NCBI GenBank assembly: GCA_037892935.1
Contig: JAYXKI010000018.1
Coordinates: forward strand, 186,001-250,000
Origin: Phlebopus portentosus
Taxonomy: Eukaryota > Basidiomycota > Agaricomycetes > Boletales > Boletinellaceae
Length of the DNA: 64,000 nt
Reading direction: 5' to 3'
Part shown: in pieces, positions 10,867 to 22,520 of the stretch
Position numbering within the stretch: the first letter of the stretch is position 1
How the letters are laid out: the number at the start of each line of letters is the position of its first letter
Translations under genes and position numbers: made by a program
Notes under the pieces: model-generated
What the model saw: the letters and a program-made list of their open reading frames with translations, nothing else
What the model was told of the DNA's origin: nothing
Database searches by the model: none

Positions 10867-12627
10867 CTATTCTCGACGTGAAGTTGAACTAACCATATGG
10901 TGCTTGAGAAAGCGGGGCTGTGCGTCGGGGCCTTCGACGGAGATATGGACAGCCATAGGATGGGATTCGTCCCGTTTGTTAAGTGTGTCTCTGGAATTCA
11001 GTGTCGCCAGCAACGAATTGATATAGCCTAATAGAGTGATACACTTGGCTATCTCCATATCAGCACAAGGCAATGTTTACTTACATTTGGCAATAATGAA
11101 ATGAAGTGAAAGGAAAACGAAATTGTGAGGCATCGCTGCTGCCTAGAATATGGAAGTGAGCAAGAAAGATATGAAGCCTAAAGACATTAAAGCATACGAA
11201 AACCATGGCCAACAAGGAAGCAAAGGCCGTCAAAAGACCATTGTTAATCGTATACAACAATAACCGATGAATGACGTCGTCAATACTGAGAGCAATCCGT
11301 TAGTAACAAGTAATACACGTCAAACTAATCCTGGCTACCTTGAATACCCGGTTCGATTGCCTTGCAAATAATAACATAGAGCGGACGTGATAATGAGATC
11401 AATAACGCTCGACAAAGCAAGACCGAAGGTGAACAGCCACTGGAAGTATCCTTAATCTGGGTTCTAACTGCGTAATGTGTTACTCACGCGGAAATCTCTG
11501 ATGAAGATGGAAAACCGCTTGAGACGGATCCTGTATCGCAAAGCTTAGCAGAAGCCATTTGTCCTTCGGAATCAACGTACATTTGGACGGTCGTCGCTGT
11601 TGCGCCGATTAGATCGGAGAAGTAGGAAATCGTGAAAGTACTCACTGAAGGCAGAACCTATCCTGACAATGGCAAGGATGACCTTAAATCATGCAAATGA
11701 GCTCAGAGTACTAGGCTCACTTTCAAATAAGAAGCCACGTACAATGAGTGCCGTCAGTGAGACGTTATGTTTACTGACTAAACAATAAACGTAAATGAAC
11801 AAGGTGGACATGGGTCGTGAGCGGGGCATCACTTACGTCGCCAGACACGATTGGCAAAGAACCTGAAGCGCAGTTAAGCCGGCAACCGATCATATGCGCG
11901 TAAAGACTTACATTTGGACCGTGAATGTGATTAACCCGGTCACCGCGATGCTAGCCTTCATGCGAGGACAATATTGTCAACGAAATCACAAAAATCGAAG
12001 TGTCAGAGCATCTCACCCCAACCATCCTAAGAAACTCGCTTATAAGTTGACGAGCAACAATGGAATTCAAGCAAACGTACCAAGTGAGGTGGTCCAATTC
12101 CGACAAGTCACCCCAGCTTAGCACCAAATAATGCCATATCCCTTGACATATGAATACGGTATGCACAAGATCCAGGAACCTGGGCGATCATTCATGATTG
12201 CTTTGAAGCGATAAGATCGACGTCACGCACCATGCGACGAAAACCTGGGTGGCACAAGTCAGCACATTGATATTCGCTATTGCACACCTAGTGCTTGAAT
12301 TTCAAATCTCGGCGATATACTCACCGTAGACTTCATCACTGGGGAATCTCGACTTCGGTATTGACGGAAGTAATAGTATGCTTGCAGCGTACCGATACCG
12401 GAGAAGCTGGTTTGCCAGGCCGATAATAACGCGACATGAATCAAGCAACCATCGATGATGACCAGAACGAACACCGAGTCGAAGGAAATGAGTTTGTGTT
12501 CAAGAGAACGGGTCGAGGGATCAACGTCATAACAGAGGTTATGAAGGACGTGCTGTACGTACCCGACCGAGATGACACAGCCAATGAACATCGCCCCGAA
12601 AGACAAGCGCAAATCCGCAGTCGCCAT
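10867..12627 (-). CDS. DUF6534 family multi-pass membrane protein
   Basis: Joining exons by GT-AG introns gives a continuous protein of the DUF6534 type, a fungal family of seven-helix-like membrane proteins of unknown function that is expanded in Agaricomycetes. The start LRLSFGAMFIGCVISVG (12610) is followed by GIGTLQAYYYFRQYRSRD (12395), then WFLDLVHTVFICQGIWHYLV (about 12190-12130), VTGLITFTVQMFFANRVWR (about 11940-11850), SKHNVSLTALI, then ALSSVIDLIITSALCYYLQG (about 11400), IDDVIHRLLLYTINNGLLTA (about 11270) and the family-typical end GYINSLLATLNSRD (about 11010). Order and spacing match the family throughout. I saw no frame break in these blocks. The last exon most simply ends at 10867, but a further 3' exon is possible. 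It is a distant paralogue of the gene at 23681. Confidence 0.75.
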
Positions 12628-14110
12628 TGCTATTTACAGTATGCACGAGGGAAAACAAGGAAGGAACGTGCACTCGTCGGTGTCGATGTGGACGATGAGC
12701 AAGATGAAGGAGTGGCGAGGCTGTTGGAAAGAGGAGGGCCTGATTTTAATTTGGGCGAGTATGACCATTTTGTACTTTCGCAGTAGCAACATGGGACCAT
12801 ACTGCATTCATGCCTCAGGGACGAAAAATGCATTTTTGCAGATTTGCAATACATCCAATCTTTCCTCTTCCTAGCGCCGGGACGAGCGATGTCACCGATC
12901 CATGCCTGTGTGGCTCATGAGGTATTTGAATACGAGAGCTCGGCCATGCCATCATCTGGAGTGGCGAATCAGAAGCTTCTTGTCCTGGTCGGTCGATCCG
13001 TTTTCTTACTGGAAACTGGAATCGTCATGCCCAGCAAGATTTCCCCAGATCCCCTCGTGATTTCCCGTGTCGAGCCGATCAAAGACGGACTTCATTCTGA
13101 CTCCCAATTCGTCCGAGACGTCCTGTAAGCTCCATGCTATCGTCCACTCTGTCCAGCAAGTTTTCTAAGTGAAAATTGCGCACCCTTTTAACGAGCAGAA
13201 TAACGCCAACCGCTGAAGAAGCGAAAAACATACTGTGGGTCACACGGCTTCCGGCCACAATCAGTTTCGAGTCTAACGCTGTCCCGGAGGATCGGACCTA
13301 TCTATGCTATGAATACCCTACGTCCAAGAAGTGTGGGGTTGTAAGTGTTCATTTACTTTATTGTTCGTAAAGGTCCTGTCAGGATCGTCACTCGCCACAT
13401 TCTTCTCCTGCCATCCTCTCGCGCATTCATCACCTGCTCAAACTATCTGCTACTCCGAAGCGCCAAGGTGCCTGTGATCCACTTTTCTGGACACGCTACT
13501 GGTGTTGACCATTGCAAAAATGATATTTAGTGTCGTTGCTATGGGTTACTACATAGTCTAGGTGAGTTCGGATAGTACCTGAGATGGTGTCCGGGAAATG
13601 ATTTGAACCGTACAAAGGACCTATCAAAATTTCGAGATCAAGAAAATAGAAGTCTCGCGGTGATTCTTCATCATCCCCGGTTTCATTTTGATTTGCGAAA
13701 CTCGGCATTTCATTATTCACATTCAGAGTACGTTGCTCATAGACGAAGGAAGAAGAAGCATTTTTTGCGGTCGTCTTCGAAGTGAATAAGCTACGAGCCG
13801 ACGAATTCTTATCTAGAGCAGCTGCGGTGGAAAACCTGTCCCGATATTGCCACACCAGTCGGGCACCCAGAGGATTGACAACCGAGCAATGTCTATTCTA
13901 CAACATCCAAAATCTCCTTATCGTTCGAGCCGGAAACCAGGTAATAATCCAGGAACCAATTATATGTCTCAAGGGTGTTGAGGCAGAGAAGGCACAGAAC
14001 GAATGAATCTCAATCTAGGTTCCTTTCCTGATATAGTTGGCGTAAGATTGAGAGGAAAAGACACCGAGCATTCCTCGTTTCATTCGTTTTTCTGACGACC
14101 GTTGGTTAAT
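12628..14110 (+). other. Possible spliced gene or gene remnant, unassigned
   Basis: Plus-strand frames at 12890-13128, 13176-13370, 13345-13530 and 13782-14006 have protein-like composition. Some end next to possible splice donors (for example gtaagct after 13125 and gtaagtg at about 13341). I could not assemble one convincing reading frame and recognise no domain. It may be a diverged gene, a remnant or chance. Confidence 0.25.
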
Positions 14111-14116
14111 GAGATT

Positions 14117-14635
14117 TCATTGAGACCGTCCATGGTTGAGTAAGGGGAAGTCTGACGAATTTAAAGGACCTTGAGTCTCGTCATCTTTCTTTCTTTCGGA
14201 AGTATAGGACTCGGATGCCCGACGATCCATTCCCCGACCAATTCGCAAAGAAGGCGGCAGAAAGATCAAAACGCTGAGCACGCCGAGTAAGCGCGAAGGG
14301 AAGACCACTATCACCATTGACCCGAGCACTGAATCAGCATGATTGCGATCTTGTTCCTGTGCGAAGCTGATGCTCGTAAGCGCCGATGTACCTCGGAAAA
14401 TTGAGCGGTGACTTACAGCCATGAATTACCCTGGATAGTCAGTGTCGTATGATTCGGAAGATACCGAAAGAAAAGGAAGCCTGGGGGAACAGATACGGCC
14501 TGCAGCGACCAAGGACCTACGATCTTTACTATTCTCATAGCTCAAGGATGAGAAAAGAGGACCGTCCGGGCACGATATATTTGGATCAATATGCATGGCT
14601 ATTGAAAGCACTGATCTCCATGCATCGTTACCCAA
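14117..14635 (-). other. Possible single-pass membrane protein gene, unassigned
   Basis: Two minus-strand frames (14635-14426 and 14422-14117) are adjacent and may be joined by an intron around 14410-14350. The downstream one has a hydrophobic segment (VLGSMVIVVFPSRLLGVLSV) followed by a basic, hydrophilic tail, a layout common in fungal single-pass membrane proteins. No signal peptide or family motif could be fixed. Confidence 0.25.
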
Positions 14636-14699
14636 GGCTCGGCTTTCGAGTTACCCAATGCACTCTTCTCTCATCCGGCTAAGATCATTTACCTGCGAT

Positions 14700-15060
14700 C
14701 TGGTACTATTTCAGATGTCCACTAGAAACGTCGAAAGACATTAGTTAGTTACCGTAAAACAAGGACTGACAAAAGATCTATTTCAATCTCAATATATTTG
14801 TTTGTTATCGTGAAATCCTTTTACACAGGATTCCATTCGAAAATTTCCAAATAAGAGTGGAGCGGATAGAAGTTTGAACGAACAGCAGAAGGATGGCGTA
14901 AATTGGGCAAGAAGATGAATGGCCCTGCCAAACTCTGAGTATGATTTCAAATTGTAGAACGTATTCACAAGATCACACGCACAAACTCACTACAGCGATC
15001 TGATGACAATTCCACATCGATTTTATCCTGCAGCACCTCGTTCAGCAACTTGCCACTGTT
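14700..15060. other. Intergenic, nothing recognised
   Basis: I see no credible frame, RNA or repeat in this stretch. Confidence 0.4.
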
Positions 15061-15370
15061 GTCAGCGTGAACCACTCGCATCAAAAACCTTTCTAACTCC
15101 TCGGTGTCTTTCAGGAATTATGCGCGTAAGACGGACATAATTTCCTTTTCTCAGCTGATCCAGTACGCACATCCAAAGGAATAAGGGGTCGAAAGCGGGA
15201 TTATAAACCCGTGATGTCAGCACAAACCACTCATCAAAAAACGACACAGCTTCTCGATGTCTTTCGGGTATCATGCACGTAAGGCGGACAGGAGTTTCTT
15301 TTCCTCAGCTGATCCAGTTAGCGCATTCGACGGCATAAGGGGTTGAAAGCAAGTATACAAATCCGTAATA
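15061..15370. repeat. Diverged tandem duplication, 155-bp unit
   Basis: The block beginning at 15061 (gtcagcgtgaaccactcgca) is repeated in tandem from 15216 (gtcagcacaaaccactcatc). Later landmarks keep the same offset, for example ctcagctgatccagt and ataaggggt(c/t)gaaagc. The copies differ at many positions, so the duplication is old. A minus-strand frame (15274-15062) carries the repeat as IIPERHR/MIPERHR, but nothing else supports coding. Confidence 0.7.
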
Positions 15371-15818
15371 TCCATCCCCCGCTTTCGTCGTGGAGTAGAA
15401 GTGCCTCTGATGCGAGACTCGTACATGTGGCCTCTTCAACCATTAATGACAATTTTGCATCGAAACGTCAGGACTGTGGAATACCAGCAAGACTGGAAGA
15501 TCATTCGGTTAAGGTAAAGTCCTGGATGCCCACTGATATGCTGAAAGGGAAGGGACAGGAGTATAAGTCGACTCGGAGTCAGCGTCAAAGCGACGAGAAT
15601 TGCATGGAGAACACCGGATTCAGGGACAGCCCTTCTAGTACTTTTCTCTCTACTTTTTTGACGAAATGTACTATTCGCATAGACGGGATAGTAGTCGAAA
15701 GTTATTCCTTCCGACTTCCTTCTACAGACTTGCAGTCCGCGAAGGCAAGTTTAACTGTGACTTCTTGAGAAAAAAGTTTCAGCATACCGGCAGGTCATGG
15801 AAGAAGAAATTAAACAGA

Positions 15819-15876
15819 CACAGGGTGCAAAATCCTATTTCCGAACCTGAAATTTTGATCCGGAACTGAAATCTAG
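15819..15876 (-). mobile_element. Relic of a TTA-flanked inverted-repeat element
   Basis: The segment starts cacagggtgcaaaatcctat and continues as ccgaacctgaaattttgatc then cggaactgaaat. Read on the minus strand it closely matches the right half of the element at 19789-19918 (tcccggatcaaaattttcag, gctcggaaatagggttttgc, cccctgtg). Only this end is present, with no matching second end nearby, so it is a truncated copy in inverted orientation. Confidence 0.6.
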
Positions 15877-15884
15877 GGCTCCGC

Positions 15885-16250
15885 GCGTACCCGTAATTTA
15901 CGGATACGGCCCGCATCGTATACGCATACGGCCGTGTTCGTACTGCTCTGTGGCAGGCAAATATACGGCCCGTAAAAGTGCGGTCGTATCCGTCCCAGCC
16001 TTTTCCCGTATACGGAAAATAGTGGTCACATGATTCTAAAATCGCTCAAAATCATTCTTTTCATCCCTAGCTAAGCAAATAAAGCCCAATCGATCATTTC
16101 TAGGACCAAATCAGGGACGGACAATCGGGTTTCCTGTTGTTATGTAAGTAAATTTGAATACCATACCGTATACGCATACGGCCGTGTCCGTATTGCAGTA
16201 AATATACGGCCCGTAAAAATACGGCAGTCCCCGTATGCGGGTTTTCCAAT
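15885..16250. repeat. Repeat cluster rich in CGTATACG and TACGGCCCGTA words
   Basis: A block at 15917-15983 beginning cgtatacgcatacggccgtg and ending near tatacggcccgtaaaa recurs at 16167-16224 with few differences. Short palindromic words such as cgtaatttacgg and cgtatacgg surround both. These look like subterminal motifs of a DNA transposon or solo remnants of one, but I could not define ends or a target duplication. Confidence 0.55.
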
Positions 16251-16656
16251 TCCGTTTCCTATAAGCGGCTCAGAAACGTACCACCTGTGAGATGTCAGAA
16301 CGCGCTCTGGAATCCCCCGATTCGGATCATTGATCGTTGATTCGGAGAAGTTTATCTGACTTATTACCGCATTTTCTGACAATCAAGGGACTATATTTAT
16401 TCAATGACAGTCTGGCGATAACAACAAATTACAAGATTCTTTCGAAGACGAGTGAAGTCGGACGGCATGTAGATGGCAGGACTGGCTAGACGGTGCTTGG
16501 ATCGCTGTTCTCTACGAGGTCGTCGAAATTTCAATTATCTGAAGTCGAAAGCAGCTAGAGTCAAAAGCCTTCACCAATGAGTTTACTAGATGCTATGGCA
16601 CATACATCTAATACTTTCTAGTCACACTGTCGCACTTGCCAGTAAGTATGGAATTA

Positions 16657-17104
16657 CTAATCGGAGCAGAGCTGCAAAGGGAAAAGAGAGAAAATCAGCT
16701 TTCTTCCTTATATATTAGTATCGATAACGCCGTAAAGCTTACGCCCAAACCAGCAATATCGTCAGTAATACCGTCCAAGATGCCTTCAAGGAGTGTAGGG
16801 TCGCAAGTCCCACTCGTGCACGTTGGGCTAAAGACTGCCACTCCATTGTCGAGTAAGTTCAAGATGTCTGTAGGTGGTGTCAGTGCGAATTATGCATACG
16901 AGAGAACAAATCCAATATAAGTATTGGAGATATAGGAAAACAGAGATAGCACATGCCTAAAACTCCATCGATCGCATCTTCAGCAACCCCCGTACCCGTA
17001 AGACAGAGGATATCAAGACCTCCAGTCTGACGTTCTTGAACGGGGCTTGCTGAGGCGAATGACGCAAGTGTGCCAACAGCGAGGATCTTGATGAAGAGCT
17101 TCAT
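16657..17104 (-). CDS. Small secreted cysteine-containing protein
   Basis: The start at 17104 opens with a clear signal peptide (MKLFIKILAVGTLASFASAS) followed by PVQERQTGG. Exon 2 reads DILNLLDNGVAVFSPTCTSG then TCDPTLLEGILDGITDDIAG, and a short third exon ends LGLCSD before the stop at 16657. The mature protein is about 75 residues with four cysteines in total, which fits a secreted effector-like or cell-wall protein. Intron 1 must use a GC donor (ttttag then gcatgt) to keep the frame; intron 2 is GT-AG (gtaagc to ttgcag). I do not recognise the family. It is not a hydrophobin, because the eight-cysteine pattern with paired cysteines is absent. Confidence 0.65.
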
Positions 17105-18315
17105 AGTTGCTTGAGTATGCGAGACGAGATGCGAATGTTGTATCTAGGTCGGAGAGTTGATGTACTGCTAAAGGACTGGGCTTTGCTGGGACTCCTCGTC
17201 GAATCACTGCCTGATTTTATACCCTATTGAATGTATTTTTGTTCCCATCTTCAACGTTTTCGAGAGCACGAGCTCGCAGATAACTGTCCCTTCAAGGCAG
17301 GCACTTTTCAACGGTGACAGTGAGCGCTGTTCTCATTTCTGCAGTGCCTTGGATCTACTTCCTGAAAATAGTGGTCGATTTGAAGAAATTTGACGACGTT
17401 GAACCGTATGTTCTTACTTTAGTAAGTCTAGATGCATAGAATCCTTATGATTCCATAGTCTGATCAGGTATCCAGATAAGGTCATTCTCCCGGGCCTTCG
17501 TTGGTGCACTTTACGACGTTCGCGGATCCCTATAGCCCGCCTAGCAAGGCTACTACCGTGGCGTCGCGGGAAGAGTATTAATGGTCTATTCAGTAGATGG
17601 ATCCGCGATCGAGAAAAGTATTTTCCACCATCACAGATAAATCGAAAGATATGAAATGCAAGTCTTCTAGGCTGGTCAGTGGTCACTGAAGATAGTTGAA
17701 ATGGATGGTCCTTACGAGAGCTCAAGCGACGTTGTCAATACACATTATTTTGTTACATGGACCGAATAATGTTGGCACTAACATTCTTGACCAAGCACGA
17801 AACGCTGCTGATTCCGAATATCGTAAAAACCATCAAGGAGCGAGTGAGTCAAGGCCCGGGAGAAGCAGGTAAAGTTTCGATTAATGCGTGACTATCAGGT
17901 ACGCCCCTCGCCGGGCTACAAGTATGTCTAAATTTGCAAAAGACGGGAGCAGGGCAACACAGGATGAACTTGAACTCCTGATCGCAGAGCATTGAAATAG
18001 GTAAATATCAAAGCAATGAAGTCACTTAAATGAAATGGAAATCGGGAAAAAGATGAAGCCTTACCTACAGTGTTTCTCTGCTTGTTGAGGCCGACCATAC
18101 TACGTGTCAGCGTACCGTAGTGCCAGCGTAGTTCCAAGCAGAAACGCACATAGAAAACATCAGAGTGAATATCGTGAATTGCGAACGAAGAATCGATGAG
18201 GGAAAGTTCCGAATGACGTGATGAACTGTCACGAAGTCACAAGTAACTACTCTAGTAGCCGGGGTAAGTCTAAGTAAAGTATTGACATCCATCTTGCTCA
18301 TCCTACTTGTTACCA
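17105..18315. other. Intergenic between secreted protein and Hub1
   Basis: Minus-strand frames (17725-17414, 18149-17928, 18316-18107) are open but carry no recognisable domain. The region immediately upstream of 17104 is the likely promoter of the secreted protein. Confidence 0.35.
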
Positions 18316-18726
18316 ATGCCGCTCATCGAGGTTCGTGTGCCACGCCATAAAAGACGTTGTGTGCTCCATCTTACTATTAACTTCAATCAGGTGATTGCGA
18401 ATGATCGATTAGGACGTAAAGGTTCATCAACATCTGTGATTCAATTGAATTTCTAACCCACAGACATCCATATCTATAGTACGCGTCAAGTGCAGCCCCG
18501 ATGATACCGTAGGAGATCTGAAGAAACTTATTGCTGCACAAACGGGTACGGATGCTTCAAAGATTCAACTGAAGAAATGGTGCGCCACGAGTTCCGCGTC
18601 CCTCTTCCCGTAACTGTCACTCATACCTTCTTGCACTTATGATTTTCCAGGTACACGACGTACAAGGACCACATTACGCTCGCGGATTATGAAATTCACG
18701 ATGGAATGAGTCTGGAGATGTACTAG
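18316..18726 (+). CDS. HUB1: Ubiquitin-like modifier Hub1/UBL5
   Basis: Splicing gives MPLIE, then [44 protein letters not shown] and [24 protein letters not shown], which is the whole 73-residue Hub1/UBL5 fold. This family binds non-covalently to spliceosome proteins and helps non-canonical 5' splice sites be used. The gene is cut into four exons: a first exon of 15 nt (18316-18330), then exons starting near 18391, 18481 and 18651, all with GT-AG introns. The family hallmarks are visible: DRLGRKVRVKC, the DDTVGDLK turn and the terminal aromatic in place of the diglycine of ubiquitin. Here the C-terminus ends LEMY, one or two residues shorter than many relatives. Confidence 0.93.
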
Positions 18727-19785
18727 GACACTTCGCACCGTCCGATGCTTATACATATCTGAATCTCCTCCCGAGCGCTATCACTGTGTATCGAGCTAAT
18801 GTATTATATCGCATGACGAAGCTAGCTTGATTAGAGGGTATCTTGCTCTGGAATGACTAGCTACGTACGTGACTGAGCCGCAGAAGAAAGGCCAAGGGGC
18901 GATTGGAAACTTACGAGTACCGATGCTGACCGGAGGATTCATTTGTCGGTACGGGCCTATTGGCGGCAGCTATCCTACTTAATTCGTCTATAAATTCCAA
19001 CAGAAATAGTATTACAGCGCAACAACGATACAATATTTTGTCCGTCGGCAATTGAACATAGAAAGCTCGAGCGCTCGATGAAGGCTGTGGCGTAGCCAAC
19101 AGCACCAGCCCAGACGTCCTGGACATCATCACAGTCTATCTCCGTAATGCTAGTAAGAGCTATCGGAAGTTTTCTTTGATTGCTGCCGCCACTGCTCAGC
19201 AAGCGATAGCACCCTTGCTTCACGAAGATGCTCCGAGACCGAATCGAAAACATAGATGCATACCGTCTGTTTATTTGACTTCTCTTCTGCAAGTTCTGAG
19301 CTTATCTGAGGCTTCTCATGCGTCCGTATCTGACTGACAGGTCGGCCCACCATCTAGAGTTAGAAAAGGTGCTACCTGTCGTTGTTCTGCCTGTTATTGC
19401 GCAGCATAAAGCTCTCGATCATGCAAAGTCTGCTTCTCCTATTCATGAGAATGGAGTCTCGTCGGTATATTTTAGGCCTAGGGCTATGCTATAACAAAGA
19501 TTACGATGTAAGTTGCAAGCTCTCACGATTCGAGCGACGATTAATCGTGGTGTGGTTACTGTGGTATAAGTACATGATTCTTGTGATGCGATATACCAAC
19601 ACGGTATCTTGATATCCCCAGCGAAATTCTCTCGATTCACAGTGTATGATGAGCACTATCGTTCACAGAGGCAAACAAGGCACAAGAAGATAGGATAATA
19701 TGTTAGATTTCACTGACTGCGATTATTTCTGAAATCTGGCGAGAAAATCTCAATTTCAGCGTTGCACGTGAGCGTGGAAACATGC
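18727..19785. other. Intergenic, no recognised gene
   Basis: Overlapping minus-strand frames (19132-18911, 19292-18975, 19353-19150) are open up to 105 codons, but none shows a domain, and joining them gives no recognisable protein. A plus frame at 19382-19612 is rich in hydrophobic residues without family likeness. Confidence 0.3.
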
Positions 19786-19921
19786 TTACACAGGGGGCAG
19801 AATTAAGTTTCTGGACCGCTTATATAGGAAATAGAATTGGAAAGCTCGCCTCTGATTGGCTGGATTCCAGTCCCGGATCAAAATTTTCAGGCTCGGAAAT
19901 AGGGTTTTGCCCCCTGTGTTA
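19786..19921. mobile_element. Small non-autonomous element with TTA target duplication
   Basis: A 130-bp segment (19789-19918) has terminal inverted repeats of 11 bp, CACAGGGGGCA on the left and its complement TGCCCCCTGTG on the right. It is flanked directly by TTA on both sides (19786-19788 and 19919-19921). The short 3-bp TTA duplication and tiny size fit a MITE of the PIF/Harbinger or CACTA-like type. There is no coding capacity. Related ends occur at 15819-15876 (inverted) and 10183-10205. Confidence 0.65.
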
Positions 19922-20679
19922 TTTTTGGTTCAAACCACCTGTGACGAATGGTAAGATTCGGTCACACGAAAGATTCTCCTTGCACTCAGATCACATCGTT
20001 ACTGACTGGAATAGCCGTAGTATTAGCGTGGTAATCGAGAGGGAAGAATTCCCTCTACATTCGTTATCTACCAGCTATATAAACTAAACTACACATGGAG
20101 AAAACGTGAAGATAAAAGCTAACTAAATGCATAGGGCCATGATCACGTAAGCCCTTAGATAAGACGATTAGGAATCAAAGTGAGGGTCACGTCGTCACAC
20201 CACCGTGACCTCACTGCCTTTCGCGTCGCGTCGCAACACCCCTCTTCTTTCGCCAGCATCCAGACGTTACTTCGAGAGGACAGCGGAGTAGACAAGGTGG
20301 GCTTATGCATCGTATAGCACCTTTGTCAGCAGTTCTTATTGGATAAACAAGCAGTTGAACGTCTTTACATCGTCGGTGGCAGGCCTTGCTCGTCTCCTCG
20401 ATCCTACGCTTGGTACGCTTGAAGCGTTATTTCTGACTTCTGAGCGAAGACCTTTCAAGAGGAATCTAGGAGGGGCTGAGTCTTCTACCCGTGTCGGTCC
20501 TTTAGTTCCTTGCCAATATAGTTTGGTCTTGACCTTCGCTGTCATTTTGCTTCCGATATTTCTCGTTTAGGAATAACATCTTCGCGCAAGATCGGTGAGT
20601 TGGCCCGCTTCTGCTCAGACGCTATGCATTCATCACGCTTATAGAACGCATTTCTTGGATATATTTCTTCAAGATCCTC
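19922..20679 (+). promoter_or_regulatory. Upstream region of the F-box gene
   Basis: No gene is evident. At 20187-20230 a cluster of TCACGT/GTGAC words (gggtcacgtcgtcacaccac, cgtgacctcac) followed by gcgtcgcgtcgc precedes the F-box gene and looks like a promoter element cluster. A 76-codon-scale open frame at 20355-20570 has no recognised features. Confidence 0.35.
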
Positions 20680-22520
20680 ATGGATGTCGATGCACCTGAA
20701 GTTCGTTTGACGAAGGAAGTCGCTGAGACGAAGGAGAATATTTGCTTTCTCAGCAAAATTCCTGTCGAGCTCATCGAGAATATCCTAACCTTAATCGGAC
20801 GCCCGAGAGACATCTTAAGCTTTGCGCTAGCGTCAAAAGCGTGTTACAATACCGCATTGACTTTAATGTACCATTATGTGGATTGGACAATAGGTCCCAT
20901 ATATCCGAGGCTTCGGGAAGCAGCTTTGCGCAGCGCACAATTTCTTCGCGAACACCCCAGCCTCCTCGCTGCCACACGCGTTCTGCGCGTGTCCGAGAGG
21001 AAATTTGTCAGGATTAACGACACGAAGCTATTCCTCGACTATTCGTATAACGAGGCTCCTGTCCAGCCCGCCCGGAAGGTTTGGCATCGGAATGGTCCGT
21101 CGCTTCAAGCGCAAAATCGCAGTTTTCCGGAGACATTCCAGGCGACGAATGTTGTACTCAAACTTCTCCCGCGATTCACGGGTCTTATTGAACTCACCTT
21201 GCGAAGCATCACTCTTCCCCGTACGTTCTACCAGAGCCTCCACGCATTATCCAGCTCGCAGCTGCGTCGTCTTACTATTCGACATTGTCGTTTATCAACA
21301 CGCTACCCTGCGGGCTACGATCCTTCTCAATTGCAGCTCACGGAACTTACAGTCTTCCATGTGCACTCACGATTGGCGAAGCTTAAATCATTGATAAAAC
21401 TCGCACGAAGCCACTCTTTGCGCATCTTGCGATTAGATAGGTCTATGGGGCGTGCCCTCGGTTCTCTGATTGCGAATGGACTCCCTCCCTCTGTCCACAC
21501 CCTCGAGCTGGACTGGCGTGCGAATGGCCAGCCTAGTCGCCGGTGTTGCGAACTACTCTTTTTCTTCTTGAATAACTGCAGATATGTTCGCCACATCGAG
21601 CTCACGGACATGGGGAAACTGGACTCGTTTGATTCTTACCCGGCAAATAAACGCCTGAAGCCGAATGCTCTACCCTCTCTTACCAGCATTGCCGTACCTG
21701 TTCCCTACCTGGAAATGCTCCTCATGGGACGTGCTATCGACAGTATAACAATTACGGACACGACTCTGAGGGAGACAAGCACGATGAGCCCGATGCTCAA
21801 GTTTTTGACCGTGGATGAGATCTCGGATGTTTTGAATACCCTGCAACGAGCATCAATATCACTTCAATCTCTTAAATTCAATTTACGCACATGGGACAAG
21901 GAATTATTCTACATGCTCGCTAGGAAGCAAAGTAAATTGAAGGAGCTCCATGTTGCCTATCAGTATGGGGAAGTAGACGATGTGAGTACTAAATGTGGTC
22001 AACTTCTTCTCTCGCTTATGACCAACTTTTCGGTTTTACGTAGGCATTTTACATGACACTTGGCAACCAAATAGAGTTTCCACACCTTGAACGGCTCCAT
22101 CTTTACCGGTTTGGCGATACTATGGCTGGAGGAGAGGATGACCGCTTCATCGATCAGAAAGAATACATGATTATCTGGCAGCTTTACATGCCTAACCTTT
22201 GCGAGGTCGCGTTATCCCCCGACACCATTTGGTCGCGTTCTCCCGCTGTGCCTCATGCTCCGGGTGGTCGGAAAGTTAAGCGCACCTGGTCTCGGTACGC
22301 CGTCGAGGCTATGGACGGCGTTGAAGGACTCATAGTCGTTCCATGTCCGAAAGAAGCTCGAAAATATGAGGCTGCTGGAAGGGACCGCCAGAATCCTCGC
22401 CAGTTCGTAAATGCGTTTCCGAATGTCCATTTTATGACACATTTACACCCACCGAACAATGCAGTGCACGAGGTTGTTCCCGAAGACTTCACGGGGGGGG
22501 AAGATGTGGGTTTTCATTAG
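20680..22520 (+). CDS. F-box protein with LRR-like C-terminal region
   Basis: The start MDVDAPEVRLTKEVAETKEN leads into an F-box-like segment at about residues 24-66 (FLSKIPVELIENILTLIGRP followed by RDILSFALASKACYNTALTL). This motif normally binds Skp1 and brings substrates to SCF ubiquitin ligases. The rest has irregular leucine-rich strands (for example LIELTLRSITLPRTFYQSL and VRHIELTDMGKLDSF) as in agaricomycete F-box/LRR-type proteins. One 62-nt intron interrupts codon order after GEVDD (donor gtgagt at about 21981, acceptor ttacgtag before GCATTTTAC). Exon 2 continues AFYMTLGNQIEFPHLERLHL to the stop at 22520. Total length is about 590 residues. The substrate is not predictable. These F-box families are large and fast-evolving in mushrooms. 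Confidence 0.82.

Noticed and set aside
15900..16240. Possible CRISPR-like spaced repeats
   Set aside because: Only two copies at unequal context with short palindromes occur, and the genome is eukaryotic. A transposon-related repeat is the simpler view.
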